A stretch of DNA of 64,000 nucleotides from Isoetes taiwanensis (GCA_021234155.1 JAJEKV010000224.1:434001-498000); one strand, 5' to 3'. Positions 45,838 to 58,060 are shown, counted from the stretch's first letter. The notes: generated by a model from the letters alone, not told the origin. Made by a program: numbers and translations.

Positions 45838-46588
45838 TCGGATGGAGCGATGCGGGGAGCCGGATGCGCGTCTTGGTGGACACAACGGTGATCGTGATAG
45901 CTTTGGAGTACCTAGGACGCTTGTTTCCTTGGCAAGCTCACGGGACCCCGGCTCTAAGCCTGGTCAAAGCGGCCCATTACAAAGGAGCACATCACCCCGT
46001 GTTAGCGGGGCCCCGTAGCTCTACTGCGTTCCCCTACCGCCCCTGAAAAAGCGGACTCATTGCCTCCATTCATACGGTGCCCACCATCTTCGCATCGAGA
46101 GGCAGGCAGGTGGATTGGGGAGCCGCCAGACCAGACTCTGTCGGTCTTTGTCAAACGGGTGCCATTGAGGATGAGTCTCACACTTTCCGAGTTGCCCAAC
46201 GTTGGTCCAGATCCGGGCGGATACACTCCCTTAATGCGGCCGGACTGCGCCCTTACATTTCCGATGAACACACCGAAGACGCGTGCCACGGGTCGCGTAC
46301 ATTCTGGGAGGTCTTGGACTGCGAGGGTCAACTTTGCCCCGGCCTTTGGCCGCTTTCGGCGATTAGGCACTACGGGTCGCGCATGCATCAGTATATATTT
46401 GGGTGTTTTACGCATTTTATATGTTAGATGATTTGTCGGCCGATTGTGATTCTTTGCCCGGGTTTTCCCTCGAAACCGCCGGGTGAGGGGGTTTTAATCC
46501 GGCGAGAATCCTTCTTTGTTTTTTGTATTGGGTCCCATAGACCAGATTGGTCTCCGTGGACGATAAAAGTACCTTCCTTCCTTCCTCA
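45838..46588 (+). mobile_element. 5'-truncated LINE 3' fragment with (CTTCC)n tail
   Basis: From GGATGGAGCG near 45841 the sequence follows the minus strand of 13052 down to 12306. CCCGGCTCTAAGCCTGGTCAAAGCGGCCCATTAC-like text is shared, then GTGCCATTGAGGATGAGTCTCA. The 3' UTR TTGTATTGGGTCCCATAGAC and CGATAAAAGTACCTTCCTTCC close the element. It is oriented opposite to the two large copies. Confidence 0.8.
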
Positions 46589-47597
46589 TGGACTCCAAAC
46601 AAAAGAAGGAAGATGTTAGCTCAGACAGCAAATAAATAACCTATCATTCAAACTCTGCCACAACATTAGAATTGCACCTTCTAACACCAGATTTGTTCAA
46701 GATCAAAATTTTGAATCCTCTTAAACTACCATCTCCTAGCCAAATTGTAAGCAATTAATGCAAAATTGGAAAATGGCTAAAAGTAGGGCACGAAGAACCT
46801 CGTTGTACAAATGCTTACATGTTTCATTCGGTTGTGGATAGAAACTCATATGAGGAAAACTAACCTATTGTTATATACACATAAGTCTTTGCACTAACCA
46901 ACTTAAAGCTAGGGAATCAGAAAATACAAAGATGTACAGAGCAAGCAAATAGAAAATGTCACGGAGACAATCCAAATAGAAGATTAGCTATTACATTCAA
47001 TTGTTATCTTCAATTGCAGTGACAATCCAGTTTGCTATAGAAGTTGACATCAAAACATCCATCAATGAACCACAGGTATGGAATAAACACATACCACATA
47101 GACAGTTGCTAGGATGTGAATCAAGAAAAAACATATTATAAAAGAAATACATTATGAGAGACATACAACATATTGTTGTAAACTTCTTGTCTGCAAAGCA
47201 TGAAACCATATTCAGAAGGGGTAAAGCGACAGTGCTGGCACAATTTTAGTGCTTAATGGATGGTGATTCAAGCATAAAGCACATATTTTGTGGAAGCAAA
47301 GATTGACTTCATTTGCTTCTCATTGAAGTGCATTCTCCCACTTCAGAAAATAATGCAGCCCTTCATTTGCACAAGTCGGTAGGTCTATGATGAAGCAACC
47401 ATGTAGGTCTATGGACGAAGCAAACCTAAATGAAAAATAGTGTGTACAACAAAAGATTTTGCTCAAGTCAGATTGGTCCGTGGATGAAGCGATACACGAA
47501 TAAGAAAGCGCAAAGCGAGAATCAATCAATAACGTTTCTTGGTCATAAATCAGCTATAATAAAGTAAGTCTATTGTCTGGCAATTTCTCTTTCAAAA
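46589..47597. other. AT-rich intergenic DNA
   Basis: No recognised gene. A TAGGTCTATG(A/G)-GAAGCAA word is repeated near 47381 and 47404. Confidence 0.45.
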
Positions 47598-47760
47598 ATG
47601 TGGATCGATCTGAGAGTCCAGCATATCGCTGCTACCATTCCAGGTCAAGGTCACCTAAATCCGATGCTCCATCTTGTGCGAAGCTCTTAAATACTTTTTG
47701 GATTTACTATAACTGTTGCAAATAAAAAGCCCTTTCTTCTACGGTTGTCCTGTTTGTTGA
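47598..47760 (+). pseudogene. UDP-glycosyltransferase N-terminal pseudogene fragment
   Basis: From the ATG at 47598 the frame reads MWIDLRVQHIAATIPGQGHL, then NPMLHL, an in-frame TAA at 47688-47690, and FGFTITVANK. The block H-(I/V)-x5-P-x-QGH-(L/I)-NPM-L followed by G-F-T-(I/V)-T-V-x-(N/T) is the classic start of plant family 1 UGTs, including the catalytic His of the GQGH region. Homology fades after about 55 codons and no PSPG box is found downstream, so only a 5' fragment remains. Confidence 0.7.
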
Positions 47761-50450
47761 TATAACGGAAGTAACATTGCTTGCTTGCACTGTTTATCAA
47801 CTCCCAAAAAGGTCACACCGCCATACATCTCTCGCTGCGCCAAATGCATGAAACGACTCTGCTCAATAACAGGGCCAGAAAGCTAAAATTTAAACTTGTT
47901 AAAGAATAGAGGCAGCGTCTTGCAAAGGGGGAGAGGGAATGTCGCATGCATCTGCACATGCGGCATTCCTCACAAAACGCAAAACCTTCCCTTTTTAATA
48001 AAGAAGATACTGGATTATCTAAGCAGAGAGAGAGAAAAAATTAAAATATAGCATGCGTTTCTTCTACTTAAACCTGTCTTCAACAACAACTCAACGAATT
48101 CTTCATAACAGAATATAGGGTTGATTAATACGAATAACTCGACCAAATTAATACCTTCCATCATATGCAAAATGGATGAGCATCATATTTCTAACCTCAT
48201 ATGAGTGCAATTCTCATGAGAATATGTAGGCGAACATGGTGGCACTGAGGATCGCCAAGAAACCAAAGTCAGTAAAACTAATCACCGAGATCAATTCTAG
48301 AAATGCATCCATTTTAAAATATTTATTACTATCACCTCACATGCACATGCATATGCAAAAAAAAAAAAATAGAGCTTTGTTTTATAAGTTATGGCCAGCT
48401 TCCTAACTGGCTGTAAAACTATGACAACAGACGTAATGTCCTTGATTAAATACATTTTATCATAAGTACTACCAAAAATATGAACCTACCGTGAAGGACT
48501 TCTTTCTTTAAGTCTTCCAATGATTCTCTTACACAATAAGCGGGGCTTGCTTTTTTGGGACCACGTAAAAGCGCAAAAAAAAAACATGTTTCGTTTAACT
48601 TCCAGACAGAGAATAACTCTAAACTTTGCCATGGACAATATCAACAACATCAAACAACTCAACCCATAAGTAAGTAAAAAAATTGAAAAGCAAGCTAAAA
48701 TTTGAAAATAGTCTTAGAAACCAAGATTTGAAAGGAAATGAACCAATTTGCTCCTCCAGAAATTTTTGCTGAAGTCCAATGCATTTGCCAAGAGTTTAAT
48801 GCCATTGAAGGAAATGTCTCCTTGATCATGAACAATGTTATAATTTTGAAAAACATAGTTGCAAAATCAGATGCATAGGGTAAGCTGGACAAACTAAAGT
48901 TTGCTATTGGCTTATGCATGCCCGTGATTCAAAATACTTATGCGTATATTTGATTTGAGATAGATTTTGTAGAAAGTGTTGTAGATGCAAGCAAGCAAAT
49001 AAGAGCGCAAAGACACCACGAACACGGCAACTAATTAGAAGCTTCTAAAGAGCTTGTGGGTAGCACAAAATGTAGAACTGGAACTCTGAAAAGGCATCCG
49101 ATGGCAATACCAAGAAACAAATTGAAATCTACGAACGTCAAAGCCTTGAAGATGGATTCGAATGGCCTCCTAGGATCCGTGCATTTTGTTCTTAACCAAA
49201 TCGAGATGCAAAATCAGTAAATGCGTCTGCCATAATCGAGGGTGCAGCGGAAAACATCCGGGCACCAATGCTCTTGCGTAACCAAAAAATCGGTTGTTGC
49301 ATGCAATATTCATGAGGAAGGTCTCTAGAATCAAAGGTCTATTTGCAAAAGCTTTAGAAGATAGGGAGTTCCGAATTGAAGCTTTTGTGTCCGACCTCGG
49401 CATCCGAGGAAGGAAGAAAAGGACGAATTAGTCTGAATGCCAAAAATCGTAGAAGGAGGGAGTGAAAAGAAGAAGATTTACATGGGTGCTCTGCGGATTT
49501 AAACATGCAATCAATGCCGTCGGCAAGCGTCTCGCAAGGGGGAACGCAAGAATGAAGGGAACGCTGCATGCGGCGTAAGATGCGGCGTTCCCTGGCACGG
49601 AACCCAAAGCCATCCAAAAATAAAAAAGAAGATATCCAAGCTATAGTAGCTACATACATATTCTGTGGGCATGTATACACACATCCTTTATGCACTTACC
49701 TATTATGCCGATAGTAAATGCGTGTTTATTTTGAATGTCTACGAAAATTGATAGCTGTTTAGAATTAAAAAGAAAGAAAATGTCAATAACTATAAGACGA
49801 CCCTAAACCCTTCATAGATGTAAGCAATTTAATTGTGGTGGAAGCAATATTCTTAAAATAATCTTACATTGACATTTGTAGGAAGTTCTTGTAGACACAT
49901 CTCTTAAAAGGTAATGGTTCATATAGTTCGACCTTCAAAAATTGGATAACAATAAGTATGAAACCATTGAAAGATATCTAAAGGCGCTTGAGAAGAAAAA
50001 AGAAAGGAAGGATGGTTGACACTCACACTAATCATCTATGGTCCATCGAATATAAGGTTAGAAAATTTCTAAATATATAACCATTCATCTATAGTCCATT
50101 GAATACTCATGCCTTGTAAATGAGATGGAGATTCAGAGAAATGAAAATTATTCAAAGTCTTAGAATACCTTCACAATACCTCTAATTATTCTCGGAATTC
50201 TTTTTCAATCCATTCTTTAAGAATATCTCCTCAAATAGGTGGTCTTGGATTACCTGACAGTGGGTGTAACACCTTTCTCACGTCTTGTTGTTTTCTTGAA
50301 TAAATAAAATGACCTTAGTATGTTGAAAAGCTAATGGAAAAGCCATAGTCTAGGATGATGGTTGTACCTTGCTTGAAGATGCTTGCCTCTGCTAGACACA
50401 TATATGATCATGAAGGATGGCATACAACGAACTTGGACTCTACTTCTTCA
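47761..50450. other. AT-rich intergenic DNA with a pair of 32-base hairpins
   Basis: Hairpins at 47937-47968 (GAATG-CGCATG / CATGCG-CATTC) and 49559-49590 (GAACGC-GCAT / ATGC-GCGTTC) have the same length. Both are preceded by a shared AGCGTCT(T/C)GCAA(A)GGGGG word. No gene is recognised in the rest. Confidence 0.45.
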
Positions 50451-50456
50451 AAAGCA

Positions 50457-50922
50457 TTATCCTAATCGAGGCACATCAAGTTCAGCTTGTAGTTGACCAG
50501 CTTGTAGTCGTACCTGTACAAATGGGTTAAAATTTGTATGAAAATTGGCTCCAGCATATACATAATATACAAAGGCACTCTTCACAACAGATCCATCATG
50601 CCCGATCTTTTCCAACTCTGGGTTGTAGGGGACTGTTAAGTTCTCAGGCACACCTACCATCTTGTGCATCATAGGAGCAATTGTTGATTTCTGAAGCTGA
50701 TTTTTCGTTACTTTCTTCCCTTTATCCGTATTTGAGCCGCTCCTCATGACAGATACGAAGTGTATGCTGTAAAAAAGCTGGAAATCTAGAAATATAGATG
50801 ATAAAATGAATCGTCACTGGTGCACCTAGATCCAAAAACTTGAATTGTGAGCAATCGAATCCAAATATTACTTGTGCTCGTCTTTCTTGGAACATGCCCT
50901 GAGTCAGAAGAACTATGGGCAC
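50457..50922 (-). pseudogene. Unrecognised minus-strand coding-like segment
   Basis: Two overlapping minus-strand frames (50722-50922 and 50457-50747) give GFDCSQFKFLDLGAPVTIHF, HEERLKYG and MHKMVGVPENLTVPYNPELE in succession, joined by one frame change. The composition looks protein-like but I recognise no domain. It may belong to the element at 52.3-55.3 kb or to a separate decayed gene. Confidence 0.3.
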
Positions 50923-51535
50923 TTACTGTTTGAATTCACTTGCTAGATTCTACCTTGTTTCTTATGTTGTTCTTATTATATTCGATTTTTGGCGGACAGA
51001 CTCTCACTTTGCAACAATGACGTAGAACTTGAAGTTTTTTGAGTTTTTTAATGATGTTTTTTGAATGTTTTTTTTTTTTTTAAATGAGTTGTGGCAGAGG
51101 GTCATAAGAGGAAATTAGGTGCAGGCATGCTAAGAGTAGATAGGCTAGTTTTGTATTATTTTGGCACGCATCCCAAGAAGCCAATTTTGGGGGTCTAAAT
51201 TTAGCCAAATTCAATTTTTTCAAATCCCATTACATTTTCGAAAAAGGAAATTTGTATTATAAGAATTTTTTGTTTTTGGGAAAAAAAATGGCTATGGATG
51301 CTTGATTTGTCAACAAAGATGATGACTTGACAAGCAAAAGTGACATAGCAACATGAGGGTGGTGATGTGGCAAGAAAATAGCAAACAACTTAATTCCTAC
51401 TCAAAAACTTTTTGTGACATGGACATGATATGATAATGATGTGGAGGTGATATAATAGAAACTTTGACATGTATGCACAATGGTGCTTGGATTTTATAAT
51501 TTTTAGGCCAAGTTTTTTTTTTTTTTTTTCTAGAA

Positions 51536-52095
51536 ATGTTATGTCGGCTATGGGAGGCAGATTTTGTTGCTTTAGCGATCTTTATCTTTGACGATGATTT
51601 GCAATGGACTAGCTTACGATTTTGCCGTCCTCTCGCCCGGCACACTTGCAGGCAAGGAGATCCAGGGAGGCGGAGTCCAGCGTGGTGGACTATATATTGG
51701 TGGCCGATCAAGACATGCATGTCGTTAAGCACTTTCAGTGGGGCGATGGTAGGGATGAGGCGGACTCAGACCACTGTCCTCTACCCTTGGTGGCTTGGCA
51801 GGTTGCTCCAACCACCTGTACAACACCTCCTCGCATGCCCCAGCTCCGATTGGACTATATGGATGCTCAGACTTACTCCCAAATGCTCATGAAGGATCTG
51901 GCAATCACAATGTTCTACATTGGAGCAACAAGCATGCAGGCTCATTGACATCCTCGGGGCTGCTGCAGAAAGGTGTTTTGAGAGAAGCTGCCCCCGATGA
52001 ACCTCGGGGGCCACGACCTTCCTATGTAACCAGTGGTTTGATGCTAAGTGCAAAGAACACAAACACTGGCTCTCCCAGGTCACAGACCCCGGTAG
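51536..52095 (+). mobile_element. Internal LINE fragment: end of endonuclease and linker
   Basis: The frame at 51622-51948 reads SSVVDYILVADQDMHVVKHF and DEADSDHCPLPLVAWQ. It includes the SDH catalytic motif of the same family as the endonucleases at 14.9 and 23.7 kb. Further on, other frames give LGAAAERCFERSC and WFDAKCKEHKHWLSQV, the linker before the RT that is illegible in the two large copies. Neither the RT core nor the 3' tail is present, so this is not a simple 5' truncation. A T-rich run precedes it at 51512-51529. Confidence 0.75.
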
Positions 52096-52369
52096 AACTT
52101 AAGCCTATACGTGTCCTCAACCATCATTCAATTAAATTGGGATTATGTCTTAATTTTGGGATAAATTTTATATTGCACTTTTTTAGTAACTTTGTTAAAT
52201 TCACTTTTTTAGTAACTTTGTTGCCCTTAGACTAGAATAGACGTTAACATATAATCACACACGGGAATATAAACTCACACCTTAACTTCAAATTACAAAA
52301 TCATATATCATGGAACTCAAGTAGTACACAACTTTTATTAAGCGTAGAAAAGATACATAGTAATTGTTT

Positions 52370-55327
52370 TCATTTTTCCACTAGCATCCCCAAGGATATG
52401 AGAACCTTATTCCTTACATCACGAGGTATTGTAACTCTCATTTGTTTTACTAGGAATAGTTTTTGGAGTCCACGAGTACAATCGGTTTCAATGTCTAGCC
52501 AAAGATCGGGATCACTTGGATTTCTCCTCCACCTCTTTGTCCAACAATCTGAATATCTTTCTTTATCGGTGACATTACTCAAGCTGATGTCTTGGACACC
52601 ACCATTCCCAGCGCACCTTATTGAAGTTAACATCACCTTCTTCTTTGCAAATATCGAGATAGTCCATCCCAACCACCTTTGGATAGGTCTCTAGATCTCT
52701 TTGGTTTTACTACTACAAATTGGTTGCACTCCCACGTCGATAGAAGGTTCATAAGAATCCATGCCTAGATATTTTGGCCTATCCTTCTTAGGACCAACAT
52801 AGTGTTTATCAGTTGAGGAGGAGCATATGCCTTCACAATGCTACTAATGGTACCATCATCTTCGTCGGCACCAGCTAATGTTTTCCACTTACTTTTAGGG
52901 AACCACCCTTCTTTCGGCTCTTGAGGAGGATGTGTCTACCTCATCCAACAAGTTGATCACCTTCTTCCAATAATCTATCAATTCCACGATTTGTGTCATG
53001 CGAATTAGTTTGCCAATGCTTGATGTAGTCATTGATGCCATCCTTAGTCAATCCCAATTGCTTGACTTCTTGGTTGGTTTTAGAGCTTTTGGTTGACGGG
53101 GAGGTATCATAGGCTTGCCATTTGCATCCCTGCGCCAAATTTCTGCCCCACCTCTCCACTTCTCCTCTGAAGGTCTCATTTTTCCATTGCATGATTGGAA
53201 TCCCTTCTCTCACCCAAAAGTGAATTGAAGAGGTCTAGAATGACCTTCCATGTCGAGAGCATAACCATCCACAAAACTCTTCCAATCGGGCACTTCTTCT
53301 ATGATAGATCCTATAGGAGATGGATTTGTACATCCATGAAATATTTCCAATAGCTTTGGGAAAGTTGGTAGCTGTCTTTGTCTCAATACATGACTATATT
53401 TTCCAAACAATGCATCCACATCCTCATGAGTATGTCAGGGCATTAGGAACCCCAAATTGACTCTTTCAAAAACACCCACGGTTTGTTAAGTAGGATAGGA
53501 AAGAAAACATCCACTGTTCTTATTTTGACCGGCACAATTATCTAGTTGCAAGAGGAACTTTGCGGGGCGGATCTCGGGGGTTTAGCACGAGATGTTGAAG
53601 CTCAACATGTTCATTAGGTCCATTCCTCCTAAATCTTGCCTTGCTAAACTTTTCAATACTATTAGGGGTTCCATCCAACAATGCACTATGTAGTGCACGG
53701 CTAGTGTAGGATCTGTAGGTGACCATTGTAACCCTTCTCATAGTTTCTTAAACACCTCATGATACTCCCAATGTGAAAATCTGGACCATCACTCCACAAC
53801 TCTAAACTGAAATGGCCATAATAGGTGCGGGGGCGCCCATGCAATATTGCCCCGATCATTGAAATGCAAAGGGTATGATCTTCCACATGACTTAGGAATG
53901 TACTTGAATTGTGGAAGACAAGTCTTTGTTGGTCCATTTTATCATGTATAATACATAGATAGTTATTAGGTTCCATTGCGGATAAGGTCCTCCACATCCA
54001 ATAAGTTGATCTACATGATAGTTGATCGTCATATGGTCCTTCATATGTTCCCTTATCTTTGCCCTTAGACTTGGTTGCACGGTCTTATCTAGTGTCTCCT
54101 TGACTTGGCACATAAATTGCACTTGGCAAAGTTGTTTGAAGTTGCTATGGTCACATGCTTGAAATGCCTATTCCATAGCCTACTAAAAGCTGAGGTTTTG
54201 GGATATAGAGGCCACTCCAAGTTCGAAGCAATGCATTTATTTCCTCTAATATGCTCTTACGGGTACAATGGGATGGCAATCTCTTTTCAACAATAACTCT
54301 ACCCTGTTCATCCTTCTTACTCTTATGTGGCATGTTTTACGCATTGAAATCCACATATCTTTCAAATATTTCCTTTGCGGCTATAGTTCTTGAGGTAGGC
54401 CTTACCGGGCCGGTGTTCCCATGCAATGCAATTTTACTACCATTTTCATGTCTCTTTTTGCGGTTATTGCCAAGAAGAGGTTGGAATTCCATGTATAGCC
54501 ATCCATGCTTTTGAACATATCCACTTTCCATTCAATGGGAATCTTTTCTTCTTTGATCTTTCATCACGAATTGCATAGCCAAATATGGTGTACATGAAAT
54601 TCCTCCTGCTATCACACTTATGTTCGATATGTAGCTCTTGCTACCACCATCTCTTCTATTGTGAACATTCTAATACTGGGAGGCCCAACAACATTCACTT
54701 CCTCTAACTTTTGCATCGGGGCTTGAGGAGAACAATCATAATCGACTTACATCTTTTGGTGGGATAATGTTTGAAAGTTGGAAGTGGCCTCTTGCTACCT
54801 TTGTGTAAACATTATTGACAATGGTTCTACATCTATAGGAAGCGTGTAGTTCCCCTCGGTTGAATCTTGTCCCTAGGCCATGCAACAATAGTTGGAACCT
54901 CTAGTTGCTTCACACAAGCTAGGCATTCTTGTTTGCTGAACCCTTTTCCTTCAATTGTCATATAATTTTGAGATTGCCACACCTAACTTTGTCCTCCCTA
55001 ATCTTTCATCATTCCTTTGCATTGATAGGATCTGCTAGAACAATAATCCCTTCTCCCCGCCTCTACATTTGCATGCATGCGGGATCTTGACCTTTTTGTT
55101 TTCAATCGACCCTAGTATAAAGTACAATTTCCTTTCTGTGGCATCATCCTTTTCATTTGAGGTCTTTTCCTTTCCTTTGCCATCATCTTTGTCATCTTCA
55201 TCCTTTTCATTTCTGGTCTTTTCCTTTCCTTTCCCATCATCTTTGTCATCTTCATTAGTTGGGGATTTTTCTTTGCCTTGATCACCATCATTGGGGGCCT
55301 TGGGGGATTTAGCATTTTGCATGCCAT
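52370..55327 (-). pseudogene. Broken transposase-like gene (GHTHxDxDALFG family)
   Basis: On the minus strand in order: an acidic/Lys repeat start (55.3-55.1 kb), then PHACKCRGGEKG. VEKRLPSHCTRKSILEEINA follows at 54.2 kb, then CQVKETLDKTVQPSLRAKIR and HVDQLIGCGGPYPQWN at 54.0 kb. CIIHDKMDQQRL, SHVEDHTLCISMIGAILHGR and GHFSLELWSDGPDFHIGSIM lie at 53.8-53.9 kb, and LLDGTPNSIEKFSKARFRR at 53.6 kb. HTHEDVDALFGKYSHVLRQR and IGSIIEEVPDWKSFVDGYAL are at 53.3-53.4 kb. The order HDKMD, GHF, GHTHxDxDALFG, EEVPDWK-F matches, from memory, a large multi-copy family in mosses, lycophytes and charophytes with a presumed RNase H-like transposase fold. The G before HTH is a TGA stop here (GGA to TGA), and several frame shifts exist. 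The function is inferred; no terminal repeats were identified. Confidence 0.6.
55130..55260 (-). repeat. Intragenic tandem repeat encoding DDGKGKEK units
   Basis: Two to three imperfect units of roughly 54 bases encode DDKDDGKGKEKT(R/S)NEKDE on the minus strand. They form a charged, probably disordered N-terminal tail of the transposase-like gene. Confidence 0.6.
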
Positions 55328-55379
55328 TGACCTAAAATGAATAAAAACCTATAGTAAGTTAGCATATCAAATAACATCT

Positions 55380-55760
55380 CCCTAACATGTTCTTAAATGA
55401 AAGTTAACCTTAATAATAACCTTAATAACCTATAATAACTTAATCTATAATAATAATAAGTTAACCTATAATATATTAACTTATAATAACCTTTAATGTT
55501 GTAACCTTAAAAACAACTTTAAGGCTTTAGGTTAGCACTTTTAAGGTTAGAAGTTGTAAGGTTAAAACTTCTAACCTTCAATAAATATAACCTTAGCCTA
55601 AAACTTCTAAAACTTAAAACTTCTAAATTCAAATTCATAAACTTTTAAACTTATAACCTTATTTATGAACTTAAAAATATTAACCTTAACTAATAACCTT
55701 AACTTATAAACCTTAAAACTATTAACCTTAAATCTTATAACTTATATAACCCTTGCAATA
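55380..55760. repeat. TAACCTTA low-complexity tract
   Basis: About 380 bases are dominated by TAACCTTAA/TAATAACCT and CTTAAAACTTCTAA words. There is no coding potential; it probably expanded by slippage. Confidence 0.65.
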
Positions 55761-55899
55761 AATGTTGGCGGTTATTATTATGGGTGATCTGAAATTTTAA
55801 AAGCGGTTATTATTTCGGTTTACAATCCCTTTCCCACTTTTCCGGCTTTTACGTCTCTCTTTGAACTTCAAACTGCAGTGCGCTTTGAACTCTGGTGCT

Positions 55900-56300
55900 T
55901 TCGAACTACTGCTCGCTTTTACGTCGAGCTTTTTCGCTATCTCTGCTTCGAGCTTTTCTACTCTGCTTTCGAGCTTTTTCGGCTATCTGCTTTTCGATCT
56001 ATCTATCTACTTCATTACTATTCGAGCTTTTCGGCTTTCTCGCTTTTCGAGCTTTTCGGCTATCTGCGGATAGCTTTTATATCTGCTTTCGAGCTTTTCT
56101 GGCTATCTATCTGCTTCAATCTGGCTATCTAGACACTTCAATCTGCTTCAATCCCAAATTCTATTTGCTTCTCGGCTTCTATCTGCATCAATCTCGACTT
56201 TTCGACTTCTATCTTCTTTAAACTCGGCTTCTATATGCTTTAAACTCGGCTTTTCGAGCTTAGGGTTTTCGGCTCAAAGTTGTTTTCGGCTCCAAGGTTT
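55900..56300 (+). repeat. Degenerate TTTCGAGCTTTTCGGCTATCTGC array
   Basis: At least ten partial units of about 23-40 bases contain CGAGCTTTTC(G/T)GCTATCTGCTT. The CT-rich content makes long Phe/Ser/Leu frames that are not believable proteins. The array could be a CT-rich leader or a decayed satellite. Confidence 0.6.
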
Positions 56301-56569
56301 GTAGGCGAGAATTCTCCAAGGTTTTTCGGCTCTGTACAATCTCGACTTTGAATAACTTTGGTTTTTGTGTTAAAGCTACTCGGCTTCTAAATTTTGCTAT
56401 TACTTTGGTTTTCGATCTTTTGGTTTCGGCTCGAAGTCAAAGGCTCAATTCTCGGGTACAGAACACAAATAGGTTAGTATCTCTCATTCTTTTAGTTATT
56501 TTACAGAAAGCATGTTATTTACTTTTACATGCATCAGTATATTTACCACAGTTAATTTAATCAGTTAAT

Positions 56570-56905
56570 CAGTTACTTTTACATGAATCAGAATATCCTG
56601 CTCTATGATCTTGTTCTGTGATCTTGCCTATATGATCTGCTCTTATTCTATTTCACTAGCTCTTCCTCTATCTGTTTCTAATTAATGATCTAAAATAATG
56701 AAGTTATTCTATTTCACGAGCTCTTCCTCTATCTGTTCTAATTAATGATCTGAAATAATGAAGTAAATAATGATCATAGATCATATCTGCTCTATGATCT
56801 TGCTCTATGATCTATGATCTATGATCATAGATCATAGATCTTCACTAGCTCTTCCTCTATCTGCTCTAAATAATGAACTAAAACAATGAACTAAACAATG
56901 AACTA
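56570..56905. repeat. Tandem and palindromic GATCATAGATC repeats
   Basis: A roughly 60-base unit (TATTTCAC-AGCTCTTCCTCTATCTGTT ... AATAATGAAGT) occurs at 56648-56705, 56706-56765 and, shortened, 56840-56890. Between them is a run of CTATGATC and its reverse complement (56770-56842) that can fold on itself. Confidence 0.65.
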
Positions 56906-56974
56906 TGGCTTTATATTTTGAATTACATTACGCATTACGCATTATGCATTTTGTTAGAATAATATGTTGGAATG

Positions 56975-57820
56975 GGAGAAATCGCGCTTGGCGCATTTCT
57001 ATTTTGGGATTCGTTTTCCACTAGGTTAATCAAATCGCGCCCGGTAGCGTTTTAGTTGGCATTTCAATTTCATACGGCTCTATACAAATCGCGCCCGGCG
57101 TGTGAAATAGATGCGTGCTAATTACTTTCTCTCGTTCTAGTGCCATGGATTTTCCTTATGCATGGACCTTTGGCTGGTTCAAATACCTTTGGCTGGTTCT
57201 AGTTCCACGGGCGACCATCAACTCTGGACCATGTACAAGATATTACTTGAGTGTCTTTGTTCAAAGCGTTCAAAGAGAGTTGGAGAATCCATTAGGCGAC
57301 TGTATCGGGGGCCATGGGTACACTTCCATCGCATCTATGGACATATCGGACTCCTCATGCTCTTAGTAAGGCTCATGCCAACAAATAAGTACAAGGATTT
57401 GATTTATAGTATCGGGGATCGATACAACACTACGGTTTGGAGACTTCGACATCCGCGAGGGAAGATGAGGATCTGTCATATCGGGGTGGTTCAGGTGGGA
57501 CTTCTTGCGGGATTAGGCGGATGAAGTGGGCTGTGTGACATATTGTAGAGATAGAAAGAATTGGCGCGCTGGCGCATTTTTGAGAAGAAGAAATGTACAT
57601 AACTTTTTGGAATATGAATACAAACTTCGGCGCTGGCGCAATTTGCACTATACTTTTACGTCATTAGTTTATTATTTTTTTTTTATATGCAATGTCGAAA
57701 ACATTGAATCTGTGATGCCCTCGGCCCCGGTATGACCAACCCCAAGAAACTACATATTTTCATTAATGTGTAGTTTCATGGGGTTGATAAAACTGGCTAA
57801 AGACATCATCAAAAAATTCA
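56975..57820. other. Region with GGCGCGATTT-type palindromes, no confirmed gene
   Basis: Palindromic motifs are near 56975, 57031, 57085, 57559 and 57624. Plus-strand frames between them (57115-57524) read YRGPWVHFHRIYGHIGLLML but show no recognised domain. They may be exon pieces of the same kind of element as 58.6-63 kb. Confidence 0.4.
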
Positions 57821-57832
57821 AAGTTCACAACA

Positions 57833-58060
57833 TCACTTTCTATGAGATGATATGATATATTCTTTTTTTTTTGAATATCCAAATATACATACCTTTTCAG
57901 GGCGTTCTTTTGGCCATGCTACAAATGTGCCCACACTTTCCTCACCAAGTATCATGCCATAGGGATGTCTTCTTGGAAGAGCCTCATCTTCATAATTGCG
58001 GTTTATAATGGAAATCTTCTGAATTTGTTTCCAAGAGGAACACCATGACACATAGAATTT
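57833..58060 (-). pseudogene. CACTA-associated domain fragment ('VGTFVAWP')
   Basis: The minus-strand frame reads EDEALPRRHPYGMILGEESV then GTFVAWPKERPEKV. The pattern of small acidic residues, 'LP', 'LGE-xVGTFVAWP' and a basic end is typical of a domain found beside CACTA transposases and Ulp1-like proteases in plants (DUF8039-like, from memory). Flanking exons were not identified. Confidence rests on one short motif. Confidence 0.4.

Noticed and set aside
55861-56221. Overlapping 70-108 codon frames in all three plus frames
   Set aside because: They come from the CGAGCTTTTCGGCTATCTGC array; all frames are open because the repeat lacks stops, not because it codes.
57526-57735. Small plus-strand ORF with two GGCGCGATTT-type motifs
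   Set aside because: The codons overlap the palindromes and no similarity is recognisable.
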